DNA from: Blepharisma stoltei
Lineage: Eukaryota; Ciliophora; Heterotrichea; Heterotrichida; Blepharismidae
Assembly (NCBI GenBank): GCA_914767885.1
Contig: CAJZBQ010000054.1
Location: forward strand, 310,001-374,000
Direction: 5' to 3'
Length of the DNA: 64,000 bases
Under the pieces are notes generated by a model. The model worked only from the letters and a program-made list of their open reading frames with translations. It was not told where the DNA came from and ran no database searches. Positions 11,288-22,443 of the stretch are shown piece after piece. The stretch's first letter is position 1, and the number at the start of each line of letters is the position of its first letter. A program made the position numbers and the translations under genes.

Positions 11288-14200
11288 ATGTCAAATCCTG
11301 AAGAGCAGGCTCCTCCACAACAATCAGGTTTGAATGCGAATGCTGCTTCATTTGAATTCAATTTCAATGCAAGCGAGTTTGTTCCTAGTTTTGGCACCAC
11401 ACCGCCCGAAATCCCAGCTCAAACTTATCAATCTAATTATTATCAATATAACCAAGAATTTGCCCAATATAATTATGCATATGGTGGATATCCTCAACAA
11501 TATCCTTACGGAATGCAGCAAGGCTTTTATTTTCAAGAAAACCAGCAGCCAGAAGAGCCAGAAGAGCCTGAAGAAAAAACGATCAGCTTCAGTGACTTTG
11601 AGAAGAATCAGTCATCTAAGCCTAAATCTGGAACTGGTCCAAAACTTGGATTCAAAAGTATCAATGTAGGCGAAGAAGTCAGACAGGCCTCGGAACAACA
11701 AAAATTAATTAATTAAATTGATGTGATGTTTGAATTTGGCCAAGGATTTCCACCTCTGTAAGCTCATAAGCTCTTATAAGGAGCAACAGGCTGACACTTA
11801 TTGTCTCACCTATGGCTGTGTCGTGTCTGACTTGATTCGGAGTATCCGTTCGATCGTTCCCCCTCTGAGAGAGAACAAAAGCATTTTGTTCACTCGCTGA
11901 GGGTATTTTTTTAATGAATATATAAATTTAATAGTAAAATTTTCTTTTAATATTTAAAAAATCCCAATTCAAAAAAATTGGAAAGCAAAAATTAATTTAA
12001 TTTGTAAAATCACAATATTTAAGAGATGGGTCCCTAGTCCTGATCCACCAGACCGGACCCTTATACCGAGTTCAGTGAGAGAAGTCAAGCTTCTTGAGAG
12101 TATCGGCTAGAAGAGAAGTAGTCAGTGCTGAGGCTGGCACTAACTAGAGAAGTCTGAAAGGGCTTGATAACTTTAACGGTTCGATGGTTAGGCCGGTTCA
12201 CCTACCGTTGTTCAGAGCTGTTATCGTAGATGAATCACAAGTAAAGAAGAATTAGAAGGCACTGAAATGTGCGAGAGAATTTCATTAAACTTAAACTTAA
12301 ATTTGAAAAATTTATGTTTTAAAATGCAAAGTTGTTTAAAATAAACTAGCTAAAGATTTCGTTATAATAATTATTACTTATATATAAAAATATTTTTTCA
12401 TAAAAAAATTTTTGTTTCTCAAAGAGTTGTGGGACTTTTCAATTGTTTTGTTGGCTAGAAGAGGAGGAATAAGGGTCTGAGACATAATCTCTCGTTTCAC
12501 CCGCTGTTTTCAAGTTCTCAAATTCGAGTAGGGATGGGACCTAATCTCAGGGATATCGCCAGCAGTGCTCTTTTACTTCATGCCAGAAGGGAAAATCTTA
12601 TGCCTAGTTATTTTACCCTGTGACATAAGAAAACCTCTGCTAGAATAGATTAATGATGTAGTGCTGTTTTCGACTTGGTTTTTTCAGGTCATTGCCTAGG
12701 TGTTTAGAAAATTGCATCAAGAGGCCAGTTGGTCATCTCCGCCGTTTTCATGCATATGCTGAACAACAAGAAGAAGCTCCAAAAGAAGAAATGAAGGTGG
12801 CCCCAAAAGCTAGAAAACCAGTCATCAAAAGCATCACTGAAAAACCTATTGATAAAGCTGCATTAGTCTCTAAGCTGAGAGAATCAGCAGCTAATGAAGA
12901 ACTGCCACTGATTGAGCCTGATAAAACTAAAGAGCCAGTTAACATTGTATTTATTGGCCATGTGGACGCAGGAAAATCAACTATTTGTGGAGGCATTTTA
13001 CTTCATTCTGGAAAAATCGACCAAAGAATCATTGAAACCTACGAGCAAGAAGCCAAAAAACTTGGAAGAGATTCCTGGTGGCTGGCTTATGTTATGGACC
13101 AAAATGAAGAGGAAAGAGAAAGAGGCAAAACTGTTGAGGTCGGAAAGGCTTATTTCGAAACTCCAAGCAAAAGATTTTCAATATTAGATGCTCCTGGGCA
13201 TAAAGCGTATGTTCCTAATATGATTGGTGGGGCTTCACAAGCTGATTATGCGGCTTTGGTATATATTTATATGGCGAGGTGACCACCTGATCACTTGGTG
13301 CAATTTTCTCAACACTTGGAGAGGATGCTCAGGTTGAGAAACCAAGTTGGATGCAAGTCTGGTATACTTAATATATAAATTCAAAGCTTTTCTCGTGCCA
13401 CAGGGTATGATACCTTGGACATGAGATTTTATTGTAAAGATAGAAATTTGGAAGGGCGTAGCGGGTATCTTCCCCAAGATTATGTCCATCTCTTCTCTAA
13501 TTAGGGAAGCTGAAGACCGCAGGTCCTAACACAATATTGGAACTGTGCCTAATTTCTAAGCCCTTAGAATCAGGAAGCCCTGGAATCAAGTCAGAAAGCC
13601 TTAAGAGATTCATTCGCTCATCCAGGCGATCTTCACGGACAGATGAACTGATAGAGGTGAAAATCTTCGGCTGACTTTACACATGGCAGATAAGTCAATT
13701 TAATGCGGCTTTGGTGATTTCTGCAAGAATCTCTGAATTTGAGACAGGCTTTGACAGAGGTGGGCAGACCCGAGAGCACGCTATGCTAACCAAATCGCTT
13801 GGAGTCAACACTCTTGTAGTCATCGTCAATAAAATGGATGATCCTTCAGTTAATTGGTCTCAAGACCGTTTCGAACAAATTAAAAGAGAAATGAGCCCAT
13901 TTTTGGCTGAAAAATGTAAGTATGATTTAAGCCAAGTTCACTGGATTCCTATAGCTGGTATTTCTGGGATTAATCTCATAGAAAAAGTCAGCCCAGAAGT
14001 CGCTCCATGGTATAATGGTCCAACCCTTTTCGAAATCTTAGACAATCTTCCTCTCCCAGTCCGCTCTAATGAAGCTCCACTGAGAATCCCTATTCTTGAT
14101 CGTAGCAAAGACCAAGGAATAATGATTTATGGAAAAGTCGAAAGTGGGCAGGTCGTTAAAGGCTTAAGAGTAATCATCATGCCTATCAGAATTAAAGGTG

Positions 14201-14974
14201 AAATCGTTGAAATTGTTGGACCTGAAGAATCTCGGCTAATGTATGCAAATGCTGGTGAAAATGTCAGAATTAAATTGAAAGTGCCTGAAGAAGTCGAAAT
14301 ACAGCGAGGGTTCACCATTTGTGACGTTCACGACGTCTGCCATGCAACACAAGAATTTTCTGCTGATGTCCAATTGCTAGATCTTCTAGAAGAAAAACAA
14401 GTCATGTCAGCTGGGTACCAATGTGTCATGCATGCACATACAGCTGTGGAAGAATGTGAAATTATGGAAATTACTGCTGTGATTGATGTGCAAAGAAAAA
14501 AGAAAACAAAAGCATCGTTTGGAAGATCTAACCAAAGGGTTTTATTAGCTTTCTCCTCCATTAGTGGGCAAAACTATTAAAAATCATTATTTTAAAGGAG
14601 AAAATCACTTCATGATAAAGAAAAGATTTTTTATAAAAATAATTGTGATATATAAATGAGAATTTTATAATATATCCCTAGCTAATCCATAGAATTCAAC
14701 AATTTGAATTCGAAAAACATACATTTTATAATTTAAGATTAATTTTTAAAATCTACAAAAAATTAGTTTATAAAATTTTTTTAGACAATTTAGCTCACTT
14801 CAGAAGAGGAGTAGGGTAAAAACAGAAGAAGAAATATGTGTAGAGCCATTTTCTAAAATGAATCAGCTTGGAAGATTTACATTAAGAGACGAAGGCAAAA
14901 CAATTGGACTTGGAAAAATCACTGAGATTGTAGAAGAAGTGGAAGCTCAAGAGGAAGAACCAGCTAATAAGTAG
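11288..14974 (+). CDS. SUP35: Eukaryotic release factor 3 (eRF3), split by three germline insertions
   Basis: ATG 11288, stop TAG 14972-14974. Removing 11702-12769, 13261-13715 and 14545-14818 leaves exactly 630 codons. The N-domain is Gln/Asn/Tyr-rich and carries a PAM2-like motif (ASEFVPSF) that binds poly(A)-binding protein. The GTPase motifs are intact: GHVDAGKS, DAPGH and NKMD. Domains II and III end with LGRFTLRDEGKTIGLGKI, the family's C-terminal signature. eRF3 drives GTP-dependent peptide release with eRF1. It matters here because this organism reads UGA as Trp. In germline form the protein could not be made: each insertion brings stops. Confidence 0.93.
11857..12471. mobile_element. 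Family 1 element nested in element C
   Basis: Left end TTCCCCCTCTGAGAGAGAAC with subterminal hairpin; right end TTGGCTAGAAGAGGAGGAAT. The AT-rich core (TTTATGTTTTAAAATGCAA) matches other Family 1 copies, but is itself split by a GC-rich piece. Confidence 0.72.
12011..12311 (+). mobile_element. GC-rich element B nested in the Family 1 element
   Basis: AATTTGTAAAAT (11999-12010) and AATTTGAAAAAT (12300-12311) flank a GC-rich segment ending in an AAACTT repeat tail (12285-12300). The interruption falls where other Family 1 copies read continuously from AATTTG into TTTATG. This makes the nest three deep. Confidence 0.7.
13261..13715 (+). mobile_element. GC-rich direct-repeat-flanked element D in eRF3
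   Basis: ATGCGGCTTTGGT at 13248-13260 and 13703-13715, a 13-bp perfect repeat containing no TA. The insert starts ATATGGCGAGGTGACC; CTTGGTGCAATTTTCT (13294-13309) and a 3' block (13652-13676) align with element C in opposite orientation. Removing 455 nt joins QADYAALV to ISARISEFE. Confidence 0.82.
14545..14818. mobile_element. Family 1 IES in eRF3 domain III
   Basis: TA at 14543-14544 and 14817-14818. Ends TTAGCTTTCTCCTCCATTAG and the complement of TTCAGAAGAGGAGTA are diverged Family 1 ends. Junction gives QRVLKTEEEICVEPF in frame. Confidence 0.8.
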
Positions 14975-15239
14975 ACGCTATAGTTCGTTTAATTAATCAA
15001 TTCGATCAAGAAATTTTACGCATCACGTCTTTTGGGCATAATTTTAATGAGCAGACATCATTTGCTCGACTTTTCACCGTCAGACTATTTGGATAAAAAT
15101 TTTTTTTGCCAAACTAGTAAAATTTTCGACCAAATAGCGCTAAAAAACGTCTGTGTGAGGTAATAGTCCTAGGGAAAACGATATGTTTCCAAATTTTATG
15201 TGTTATTTTTTATACTTTTTTGGCATTATTTTGCTATGC
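14975..15239. other. Intergenic region between converging genes
   Basis: Contains a loose inverted repeat (ACGTCTTTTGGGC, GACTATTTGGAT and CCAAATAGCGC, ACGTCTG) that may be a decayed foldback element. No gene seen. Confidence 0.4.
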
Positions 15240-15987
15240 CTAAATTCAAGCTATTCCAGCAAGGCAAAACAAGGTAAAAAAGGATAAGTCTTTTTGGTTT
15301 TTCATATACTCAACCACACAGTTTCAAAAGTCAATGCTGCTCGCAAAATCTTCTTGGAATTGGGCCATCGGATAAAGAGTAGATATCCCCATTACAGCAT
15401 TAAAAATATTCCTCAAAGATGTTTCTAATTTTTCATCATTATATACAATAGAGGTCCTCAAAATGACCTCTCTTTTAAGTGCAGTTATATCTTGAGTAAT
15501 TGGGTATTCTCTGTATTTTTCGCAATATCTAGTATTAGTTTTTCCATCTATTGCAAAAAATTTGTATATTAGATTATAATAAATAGTCCATTAGGAGCAT
15601 ATGTCGATTAGCCAGGGCTTAGCAGATTTGCCAAATTATTTGGCAAGCTATGCTATTTAGCAAACCAAATTTGAATTCGGCTTATAAAAAATGCTACTTA
15701 GTGGGCTTTTCATTGCAAAAAGAGCATTCTTTTTGAGCATCTATTACTCTTTTATACTTGTGTAATACATGCTTGCAGGTATGTGCCATCATTCTTTGGA
15801 AAATCAAAGCTTGACAAGTGCAGTCTTGGTCTTTGATTGAAAAATCTAGAATTTTATCTAGCGTTTCAGCATAATAATAAGCAAGAAAATTATTATTCGA
15901 AGGCATAGGGGCTACTTGAGGTAAGTTGACGCTCAAAGCTGAGTCTTGGAACAGAAATCTGCACTTCTCTGCAAGCCGTAAAGACAT
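15240..15987 (-). CDS. Unrecognised protein with cysteine cluster, one short IES
   Basis: Start at 15987 (complement), stop TAG at 15240-15242, 210 residues after removing 15586-15700. The first exon ends in HTCKHVLHKYKRV and CSFCNEKP, possible zinc ligands. The second half is helical with no family I recognise. The joining NEKP-TIYYNLIYKFF is the only TA pair that keeps the frame. Two TGA codons read as Trp. The 3' end is the least certain part. Confidence 0.6.
15586..15700. other. 115-bp TA-bounded IES
   Basis: TA at 15584-15585 and 15699-15700. The middle holds an imperfect inverted repeat (TGCCAAATTATTTGGCA). End sequences are weakly similar (TAGTCCATTAGGAGCAT against TAAGTAGCATT). Confidence 0.68.
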
Positions 15988-16038
15988 TTTCTAAATAATT
16001 AAACAATGTGACCTTAAATAAGGGCATTAGATAAACTA

Positions 16039-16494
16039 TTAATCTCCCTTTTCGTCTAGCTGATCACAGAAATCCTCCCAAAGACCAGGGAATTCTTCTT
16101 GAGTTGCAGCTCTGATATAGTCGCCTTGTGGAGATTTTTGAGTGAGAATCTGGTCTAGATACTTATCTGGTACTTGGCGATTATCAACCCAATGATGGAT
16201 AAGTAAATAGAAGAAAGTTGAAAAGACCATGGCTTCTCTCAATCCAGCTTCCCCTCTTCTGATCGCAGGACCCATGACAAGTTGTCCACAGAGATAAGAA
16301 AGCCCAATGACCGGCACTTGAAGAAGTGTTCTCCCAAATGCATATCTTTCATGCATCATCTTGAAGCGCAGGATTTCCCACTTGGTCAGCTTTTCTGCAT
16401 CAATTGCTTGGATCCACATAAGGTAGTCATAATATGAGATTTTTACAAAAGGCTTCTTCTGCAAAGGCATAGCGGTGATGTACTCTCCAGACAT
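16039..16494 (-). CDS. Unrecognised 151-residue protein with hydrophobic helix
   Basis: Start at 16494 (complement; MSGEYITAMPLQKK), stop near 16039, uninterrupted. A hydrophobic stretch near residues 55-75 (LLQVPVIGLSYLCGQLV) and another at about 90-105 suggest membrane association. The acidic C-terminus ends DQLDEKGD. Size and pattern would suit a mitochondrial inner-membrane subunit, but I cannot name it. Confidence 0.6.
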   Translation of the reverse strand: MSGEYITAMPLQKKPFVKISYYDYLMWIQAIDAEKLTKWEILRFKMMHERYAFGRTLLQVPVIGLSYLCGQLVMGPAIRRGEAGLREAMVFSTFFYLLIHHWVDNRQVPDKYLDQILTQKSPQGDYIRAATQEEFPGLWEDFCDQLDEKGD

Positions 16495-16522
16495 ATTTTT
16501 ATGGACTATCTTTTTAAATTAA

Positions 16523-17833
16523 ATGGATCGTGCACAACTAATATCTCATATACAAGAATGTGGGATAAATGCAAGTGTTAGGCAAGAAGCTGTTGATTTA
16601 TTATTAAGTGGCCCGAAAAAAGACGAAAGAATGATTGTAAGAAATAAACAGTTATGAATGGAAATTTCAGGAGCTGGACTTCAACTTAGAGAAAACCCTA
16701 TCTATTATGCTAGATTGGTAAGCACGAAAAAAGATATCGTGACTATTTATACAAAACAAATAGATAAGGATCTCAAAAGGACTTTTCCAGAAGAGTCACT
16801 TTTTGCAAGAGAAGAAACTATTGCTTCGCTGAAAAATATTTTAGTTGCTTACTCTTGAAGAAATCCTACTGTTGGGTACTGCCAAGGGCTGAATTATATT
16901 GTAGGAAGGCTGCTTTCTATCGGATTTTCTGAAGACGAATGTTTTTGGCTTCTTGCACAGATTGTGGAAACCTATTTACCTGTAGATTATTTTTCAATTA
17001 TGAGTGGAGTATTGGTAGACCAAAGAGTTTACGACTATCTTCTTCGGAAAAAGATGCCAAGACTTTTTCAACACCTACTAAACTTAGAAATTGATGCCAC
17101 AATCTATACAGTGAAATGGTTCATTTGCATGTTTGGATTCAGCTTCCCAAAAAAAGTTGTATTAAGGATTTGAGATCATTTTTTTGTCAAAGGAGATACT
17201 TTTATATTTAAAGTCGCCCTTGGCCTTATGTGGGGCTCCAGAAACCAAATTTTAAATCTCCATGAGTTTACTGAAGTCTTAGGCTTCATTGAAAGCAAAA
17301 CTAAGCATTGTACAGATCGAAAAGTGATGCTAAGATATGCAAGTAAAAAGAAACTACGTGTCTCAGATAGCGCAATTAAATATTTAAGAGAACACTTTAA
17401 AACTGAAATCGATTTAGAACTAGAACAGCAGTATTCTCAAGTTTTGACATCAGAGCAAGTTTATGGGACAATTAATAAGTTCTGTGTTAATACTCAAGAA
17501 TGCCAACAGAAATTGAGGCGAACTTCATCATTTTTTACGTTCCAGACATCAAAAAGCATTCATATTATTGACGACTATGTGGATGATGCTTGTATACCTA
17601 AAGTGTTTAATACTTCGCAGCTTAAAAATGCTCAAGAAAAGCTAATGCTAGGCAAGAGGAACCACTTGTGCTCAGTTGAATCAAACAACTTTTCGTCGTC
17701 GAATTTTGAAGAAAAAGAAAACCTTGATGAGTTTCTCAACAAAGCCAGAGATCGTGATCGGCTGAGTAGACGGCTGGTCCGACACAGCTGGGACCCCCCA
17801 CATACAGTCACTGGGATATTAGCAAAAAGATAG
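16523..17833 (+). CDS. TBC-domain Rab GTPase-activating protein
   Basis: ATG 16523, stop TAG 17831-17833, 436 residues, no insertions. The TBC signatures are in order: IDKDLKRTFP carrying the arginine finger, AYSWRNPTVGYCQGLNYI carrying the glutamine finger, then CMFGFSFP and LRIWDHFFVKG. Three TGA codons fall at conserved Trp positions, strong evidence for the code. The N-terminal 45 residues and Ser-rich C-terminal tail are unassigned. Catalyses GTP hydrolysis on a Rab at a membrane. It lies close to a Rab gene, but nothing shows they are partners. Confidence 0.9.
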
Positions 17834-18680
17834 CGAATTGTGAGAATTATAAAAAAAATATATGCATCAAAAAAAAGTTAAAGCATTTAATAAATTATAA
17901 AAAATATAATAATTTATGAATTCCGCATATAGTCTCCATATAATATTCCTTTAATTAATACGTTAGATGAAATATTATTATGTGAGCAGGCTTATCTTTT
18001 TTAATTTATTCATGATACACATTCTACCCTTTGTTTATAAAATCAATTTAATGCTATATAGCTTTGCACATGCACTTCATAAGGAGTGCACTCTATGGAA
18101 AGCGCTTTTCTACTGCTTTTATACTTTTTTGAATTCTTTGGCGATTCTGGATGGATTCTCTTGTGCCCTACTTCCGGATTCATACTTATTCTGTTTTTGT
18201 GTTGACCATTTATATGCCATTAGTCAAAATCCTTATTATTATTAATATTCATTTACTTCGGTTTAATATAATTTCTCTCCACCTTAACTTTAATTGCATG
18301 AAATCTTTAAAGATTAATATTCAATTTAAATAAAATATACTTCTTTCTTTGCATCTTTCTCTAACTTTTAGGCAAAAAATTGTAATAAAAAAATAAGAGA
18401 AAAAACTTTCATTCATATTAAATACCTTATCTAATGTCAATAATTATCTAATTCAAAGCATTTATTCAGAAGCTATGCTTAAATAAATATTTACACATTC
18501 TGCTTGGTACTAAAGAAAATTTATATCTATCAACTATTTTTTTAACGATGAAGATATCAGATACCCTAACTATATTTATATGTAACAGTTCTATTCTTAA
18601 AATTAATGATAGATTTGGCTTAGAATTTGCATTTGTATACTTGCTATGCAAATATTCATAGTCTTAATTATGCATGCTAT
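17834..18680. other. AT-rich intergenic region
   Basis: No supported gene; small frames here lack protein-like composition. Confidence 0.45.
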
Positions 18681-18720
18681 GTGGGGGTCGGGGGGGGTGT
18701 GGGGGGGTCCCGGGGTCCCA
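18681..18720 (+). other. G-run block, possible G-quadruplex
   Basis: Runs of five, eight, seven and four G separated by one to five bases, ending in a CCCGGGG core, in otherwise AT-rich DNA. It lies about 120 bp upstream of the RAB2 start. May be a promoter element or a decayed element end. Confidence 0.55.
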
Positions 18721-18839
18721 GTTGTGCTTGACCAGACGGCTTACAACTTTTCATGAGTTGGATTTCAAATTTTTAGAAGATGAGTCAACTATGGTTGAAT
18801 CTCCTTAGAATGTATAAATAAACCCTTAAGTAGTTATAA

Positions 18840-19445
<606 letters not shown>

Positions 19446-19457
19446 TTTATTATTCAT

Positions 19458-19943
19458 TTAAGCTTTTCTTCTGAATCTTTCTTCTAACAGTGTAGATACA
19501 AGGATTGATTTCAAAAAATCTCGTCTCTTATTGAAGTTTTCGCGGATTTCAAGGGCATCATATCTTTCTTCAATTTCTGGAAGTCCGTCCATCGACATGT
19601 AAAGCTTTTTCTGAGTGCTCAATCCTAGGATCCCAGGGTTGTATTGCTTTAATAGTTCCATATAAGTGCAGTGAGACTTATCTCCGGCTTCGTTGTTTTC
19701 AATGTGTTTTAAATGGTCTTGAAAAGGATTGTCGTTTGGGTCTCAGTTTACAAGAGAAAGTCCGCATGAAAAGCACACACATCGGTCATTCCCATCAGGA
19801 GCTTGATCAAAGAAAAATCCTGCCTCAGCAAGCTTGACTGGGTGGAGCATAGAGGTTCTTTTATGAGGCCAGCTATTCTTGTTGAAAGTTTCGACTCTTG
19901 CTGCTTGCGTTGCCATCTCGGGATAAATAAAGCTTGTTTCCAT
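19458..19943 (-). CDS. BIR-domain protein, survivin-like
   Basis: Start at 19943 (complement), stop at 19458-19460, 161 residues. One BIR domain spans about residues 20-95: CVCFSCGLSLVNWDP, FQDHLKHIENN and the last ligand in SHCTY give the CxxC...H...C zinc set. TGA encodes the conserved Trp. The C-terminal 65 residues are helical, as in survivin, which acts in the chromosomal passenger complex. Function by family only. Confidence 0.82.
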
Positions 19944-20088
19944 TTTATTATAGCTATTTTTGAAATTTTAATAAAAGCTATTAGATATCTAAAATTTCAT
20001 TATACTAGACCAAAATTCCGCCTTATTGGCTTCTTATAAAGAATATTGCTTAAAAATAAAATAAATAATTAAAAAATAAAATAAATAA

Positions 20089-21011
20089 TTAAAAATTATG
20101 CTTGCATTTATTACACCTCAATTTCCTACCCTTGCACGAATTCATCATATAAGGCACCATAAAACACCCGAATACCCCTCCTGCGAGAAAAACGGCTACG
20201 CTTGACCAAAAAGTTTTTGAGGTATTCACATACTCAATTTCGCTTGTTCTTTCTGCTTGGCAATAAGCACATCATTTTAATTGCGGGACACTTGACTGCA
20301 GATCAATTTCATATGGATCATTATAATCCATAGGGATAGCTTGAATTGGGAGCTTACTTAAAGACTCCGGAAACTCTTCAGGAATTCTAATATCAATAGC
20401 ATTATCAGGTTTATTAAAGCTGATATCAAAATTTTCAAATTCTTCCCTTACTTCCCCTCCACGAGCAAACAAAAAAATTTTGTTCGCTCGAGGAGGGGTT
20501 GCTTTTAAAATTTAAAAAAAAAAAAATTATAAAATTAAAACTGTTTAAAATTAAACAGAAATTTTTTTCATAAAAAATTTTTGTTCGATCACGGAGGCGG
20601 ATTTTTGAGCAAAAACTAGGGATTTTTTCAATGGTTTTGTTCGCTCACCGAAGGGGGAGTTAGCTTTCTCAGCTTTTCGCTGATTCTTACACTTAAATCA
20701 GATGAAAGAAAAGACAAAGATGGTCGAGTTGAAATACCTTGCCTGGAAGTTGTAATAAGAGGGGTATTTGTTGAATTTCGGGCGGTGCTAGAATTCCCAT
20801 CATAGCTTGCTTGCATTTCAAATGGGAGATTCAGATGATTTTGCGATAGATTTGATTTATTTAAGGGAGAGTTGCAAGCTGTTGGTGCTAAAGTAAAATC
20901 TAGTGAGTTTGAGCTTGAGTCATTTGTTTTGTAATCTTTTACTTTAATAAATTGAGCAGAAGAAGGTGGAACTTCAAGTTTGTCATAAATTTGGTTTTCC
21001 TTTTTCAACAT
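20089..21011 (-). CDS. LITAF-like membrane zinc protein, one IES
   Basis: Start at 21011 (complement), stop TAA at 20089-20091, 236 residues after removing 20451-20662. The first 170 residues are Ser/Asn-rich and disordered. The last 60 form a CxxC (WCAYCQ), a hydrophobic segment (WSSVAVFLAGGVFGCFMV) and a second C-x2-C (CNKCKHNF), the layout of a LITAF domain. That domain inserts as a membrane hairpin on late endosomes. Junction KLRKLREEFENF is in frame. Confidence 0.78.
20451..20662. mobile_element. Family 1 IES in LITAF-like gene
   Basis: TA at 20449-20450 and 20661-20662. Left end TTCCCCTCCACGAGC plus a subterminal inverted copy; right end GTTCGCTCACCGAAGGGGGA. Shorter than usual (212 nt), with part of the core lost. 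Confidence 0.85.
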
Positions 21012-21091
21012 TTAGTCTGTTAAATTTAAATTAAATTAACGGTATTATCTGCCAATAGAAAAAATGCCGAGACTGTAGTAAAAATTAGTGC

Positions 21092-21322
21092 TATACCGAT
21101 CCCTGCTTTGGATTAGGCTTGACTCGCATCTCCCGACTTCAGATGGGGAGTTGGCAAAACAATTTTTCTGGTAAAGTCAACTCTCAGATGGCAAATCTCC
21201 AATAACAAGAGGATTTGCTATCTGGGGGAATTTACTTTGCCAGCAAACATTGGCTCTTCAACTTTCCATCTGATATCGGGAGACATCAGTCAAGCCCGAT
21301 CCAAAGCAGGGACCGGGCTATA
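21092..21322. mobile_element. Family 3 foldback element
   Basis: Inverted repeat with ends TATACCGATCCCTGCTTTGG and the complement of CAAAGCAGGGACCGGGCTATA's first part. Inner arms continue through the GATGGGGAGTTGGCAAA region. Intergenic. A clear relative sits at 33086-33302. Confidence 0.82.
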
Positions 21323-21400
21323 TTCTAAAACTATAAATTCTCAGTAAACTGTTTAAAATTTCTAAACCAAATTAAGAGTAATATAAATATATCAGATTCT

Positions 21401-21726
21401 TACTCACCCTTAGCAAACAAAAAAAATTTGTTCATTATGGGGTTTAATTTTTTTTTAAAAAATTTATAAAATTTTTGTTTTTTTTAATAATCTAACAATT
21501 ACAATTTGGAAAAATTGAGAACAAAAATTAATATAATTTGCAAATTTATGTTTAAAATGCAAGGTTTTAAAATTAAATAGAATTAGACATATAATTATAA
21601 TAATTATCACTTATATATCAATTTTATTTTCATGAAAAATTTTTGTTCGCTCACGGAGGGTGGGTTTTTGGTCTAAAATTGGGGTTTCTCCAATGGTTTT
21701 GATCGCTCACGGAGGGGGGGTAGTTA
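21401..21726. mobile_element. Family 1 element, intergenic
   Basis: Runs from TACTCACCCTTAGC to TTCGCTCACGGAGGGGGG then TAGTTA. Core includes TTTATGTTTAAAATGCAA and ATTATCACTTATATATC, shared with other copies. Confidence 0.78.
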
Positions 21727-21842
21727 GTAACTATTAAAAATTTAAAGTTATTTTTCATACGTGAATTTTCATTCAAAGTATTGATATTTAAATTGATGCT
21801 AAAAAGAATCGAAAACTAATAATTCTTTTTATTTTTTGAATC

Positions 21843-22399
21843 TTACTTACTTATTTAGAATTTATAACGCTTAACGTCCACTACGGAGTGAAAACCCCAG
21901 GTCTATCACTCGCCTTCGTTACATCGGGCCACAAGGTCTCTGGGGACGACCCGCTTTGATCACCAAGATGTCCCTCGGGACAAGTGTCACCGACTTCGAC
22001 GGCTCATGGATGAGTTACTTGCCTGTAGCATGGGTTGCTTTTCCGAAAAACCCAAAAAATGGATTTTTCTGGTCCGCTGTCGGCAAAAAGGGAAACACGT
22101 AGCCTGGGACGTAACGCCCAGTTTCACGCTAGGGAGTTGCCCGATTGGTCCTAAGGACTTTGCTGAGCTTCCCCTTTCCAACTTCCGTGCCTTCCTTCCC
22201 CATGAGGAAAAAACCATTCCTGAAATTAGACTAGGGCTAGGCTCTGCACACAACCAGAATTGCTTACCTAGCATTGCTTTCCATCTCTGAAATAGCAAAA
22301 CCTTGCCGGATATAATTAAAATATGAGTCGAGGCTGCATGGCCGGGAGGCCATGCCCAGACGAAGACGCCATATTTTAATTATTTTTATTTTTTGAATC
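21843..22399 (-). mobile_element. GC-rich direct-repeat-flanked element E
   Basis: TTTTTATTTTTTGAATC at 21826-21842 and 22383-22399, a perfect 17-bp repeat. Left of the GC-rich body is a (TTAC)n tail. In complement the other end begins AAAATATGGCG, as in element A. Contains no convincing gene. It sits just upstream of the phosphodiesterase start (22444), so it may disturb that promoter in the germline. Confidence 0.8.
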
Positions 22400-22443
22400 A
22401 TAGTTTTCATTTTTTTAAGCAATTAAAGATTAACTAAGAAGCC

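Larger units (their letters stand above)
11702..12769 (-). mobile_element. GC-rich direct-repeat-flanked element C (outermost of a triple nest)
   Basis: GAACAACAA at 11693-11701 and 12761-12769 flank the insert. Left of it lies an (ATTA)n tail (11704-11716). Element sequence is 11717-11856 plus 12472-12760, with a Family 1 element between. In complement it begins GGCGGAGATGACC and contains CTTGATGCAATTTTCT (12706-12721), closely matching element D. A 3' block (11737-11757) also matches D. Removal of 1068 nt is in frame. Confidence 0.78.

Noticed and set aside
13261..13715. Insertions as long spliceosomal introns
   Set aside because: Borders are direct repeats without GT...AG, and all clear introns are 15 nt.
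18466..18651. Short complement frame as a gene
   Set aside because: Hydrophobic and low-complexity, no start context, no domain; typical of AT-rich noise.
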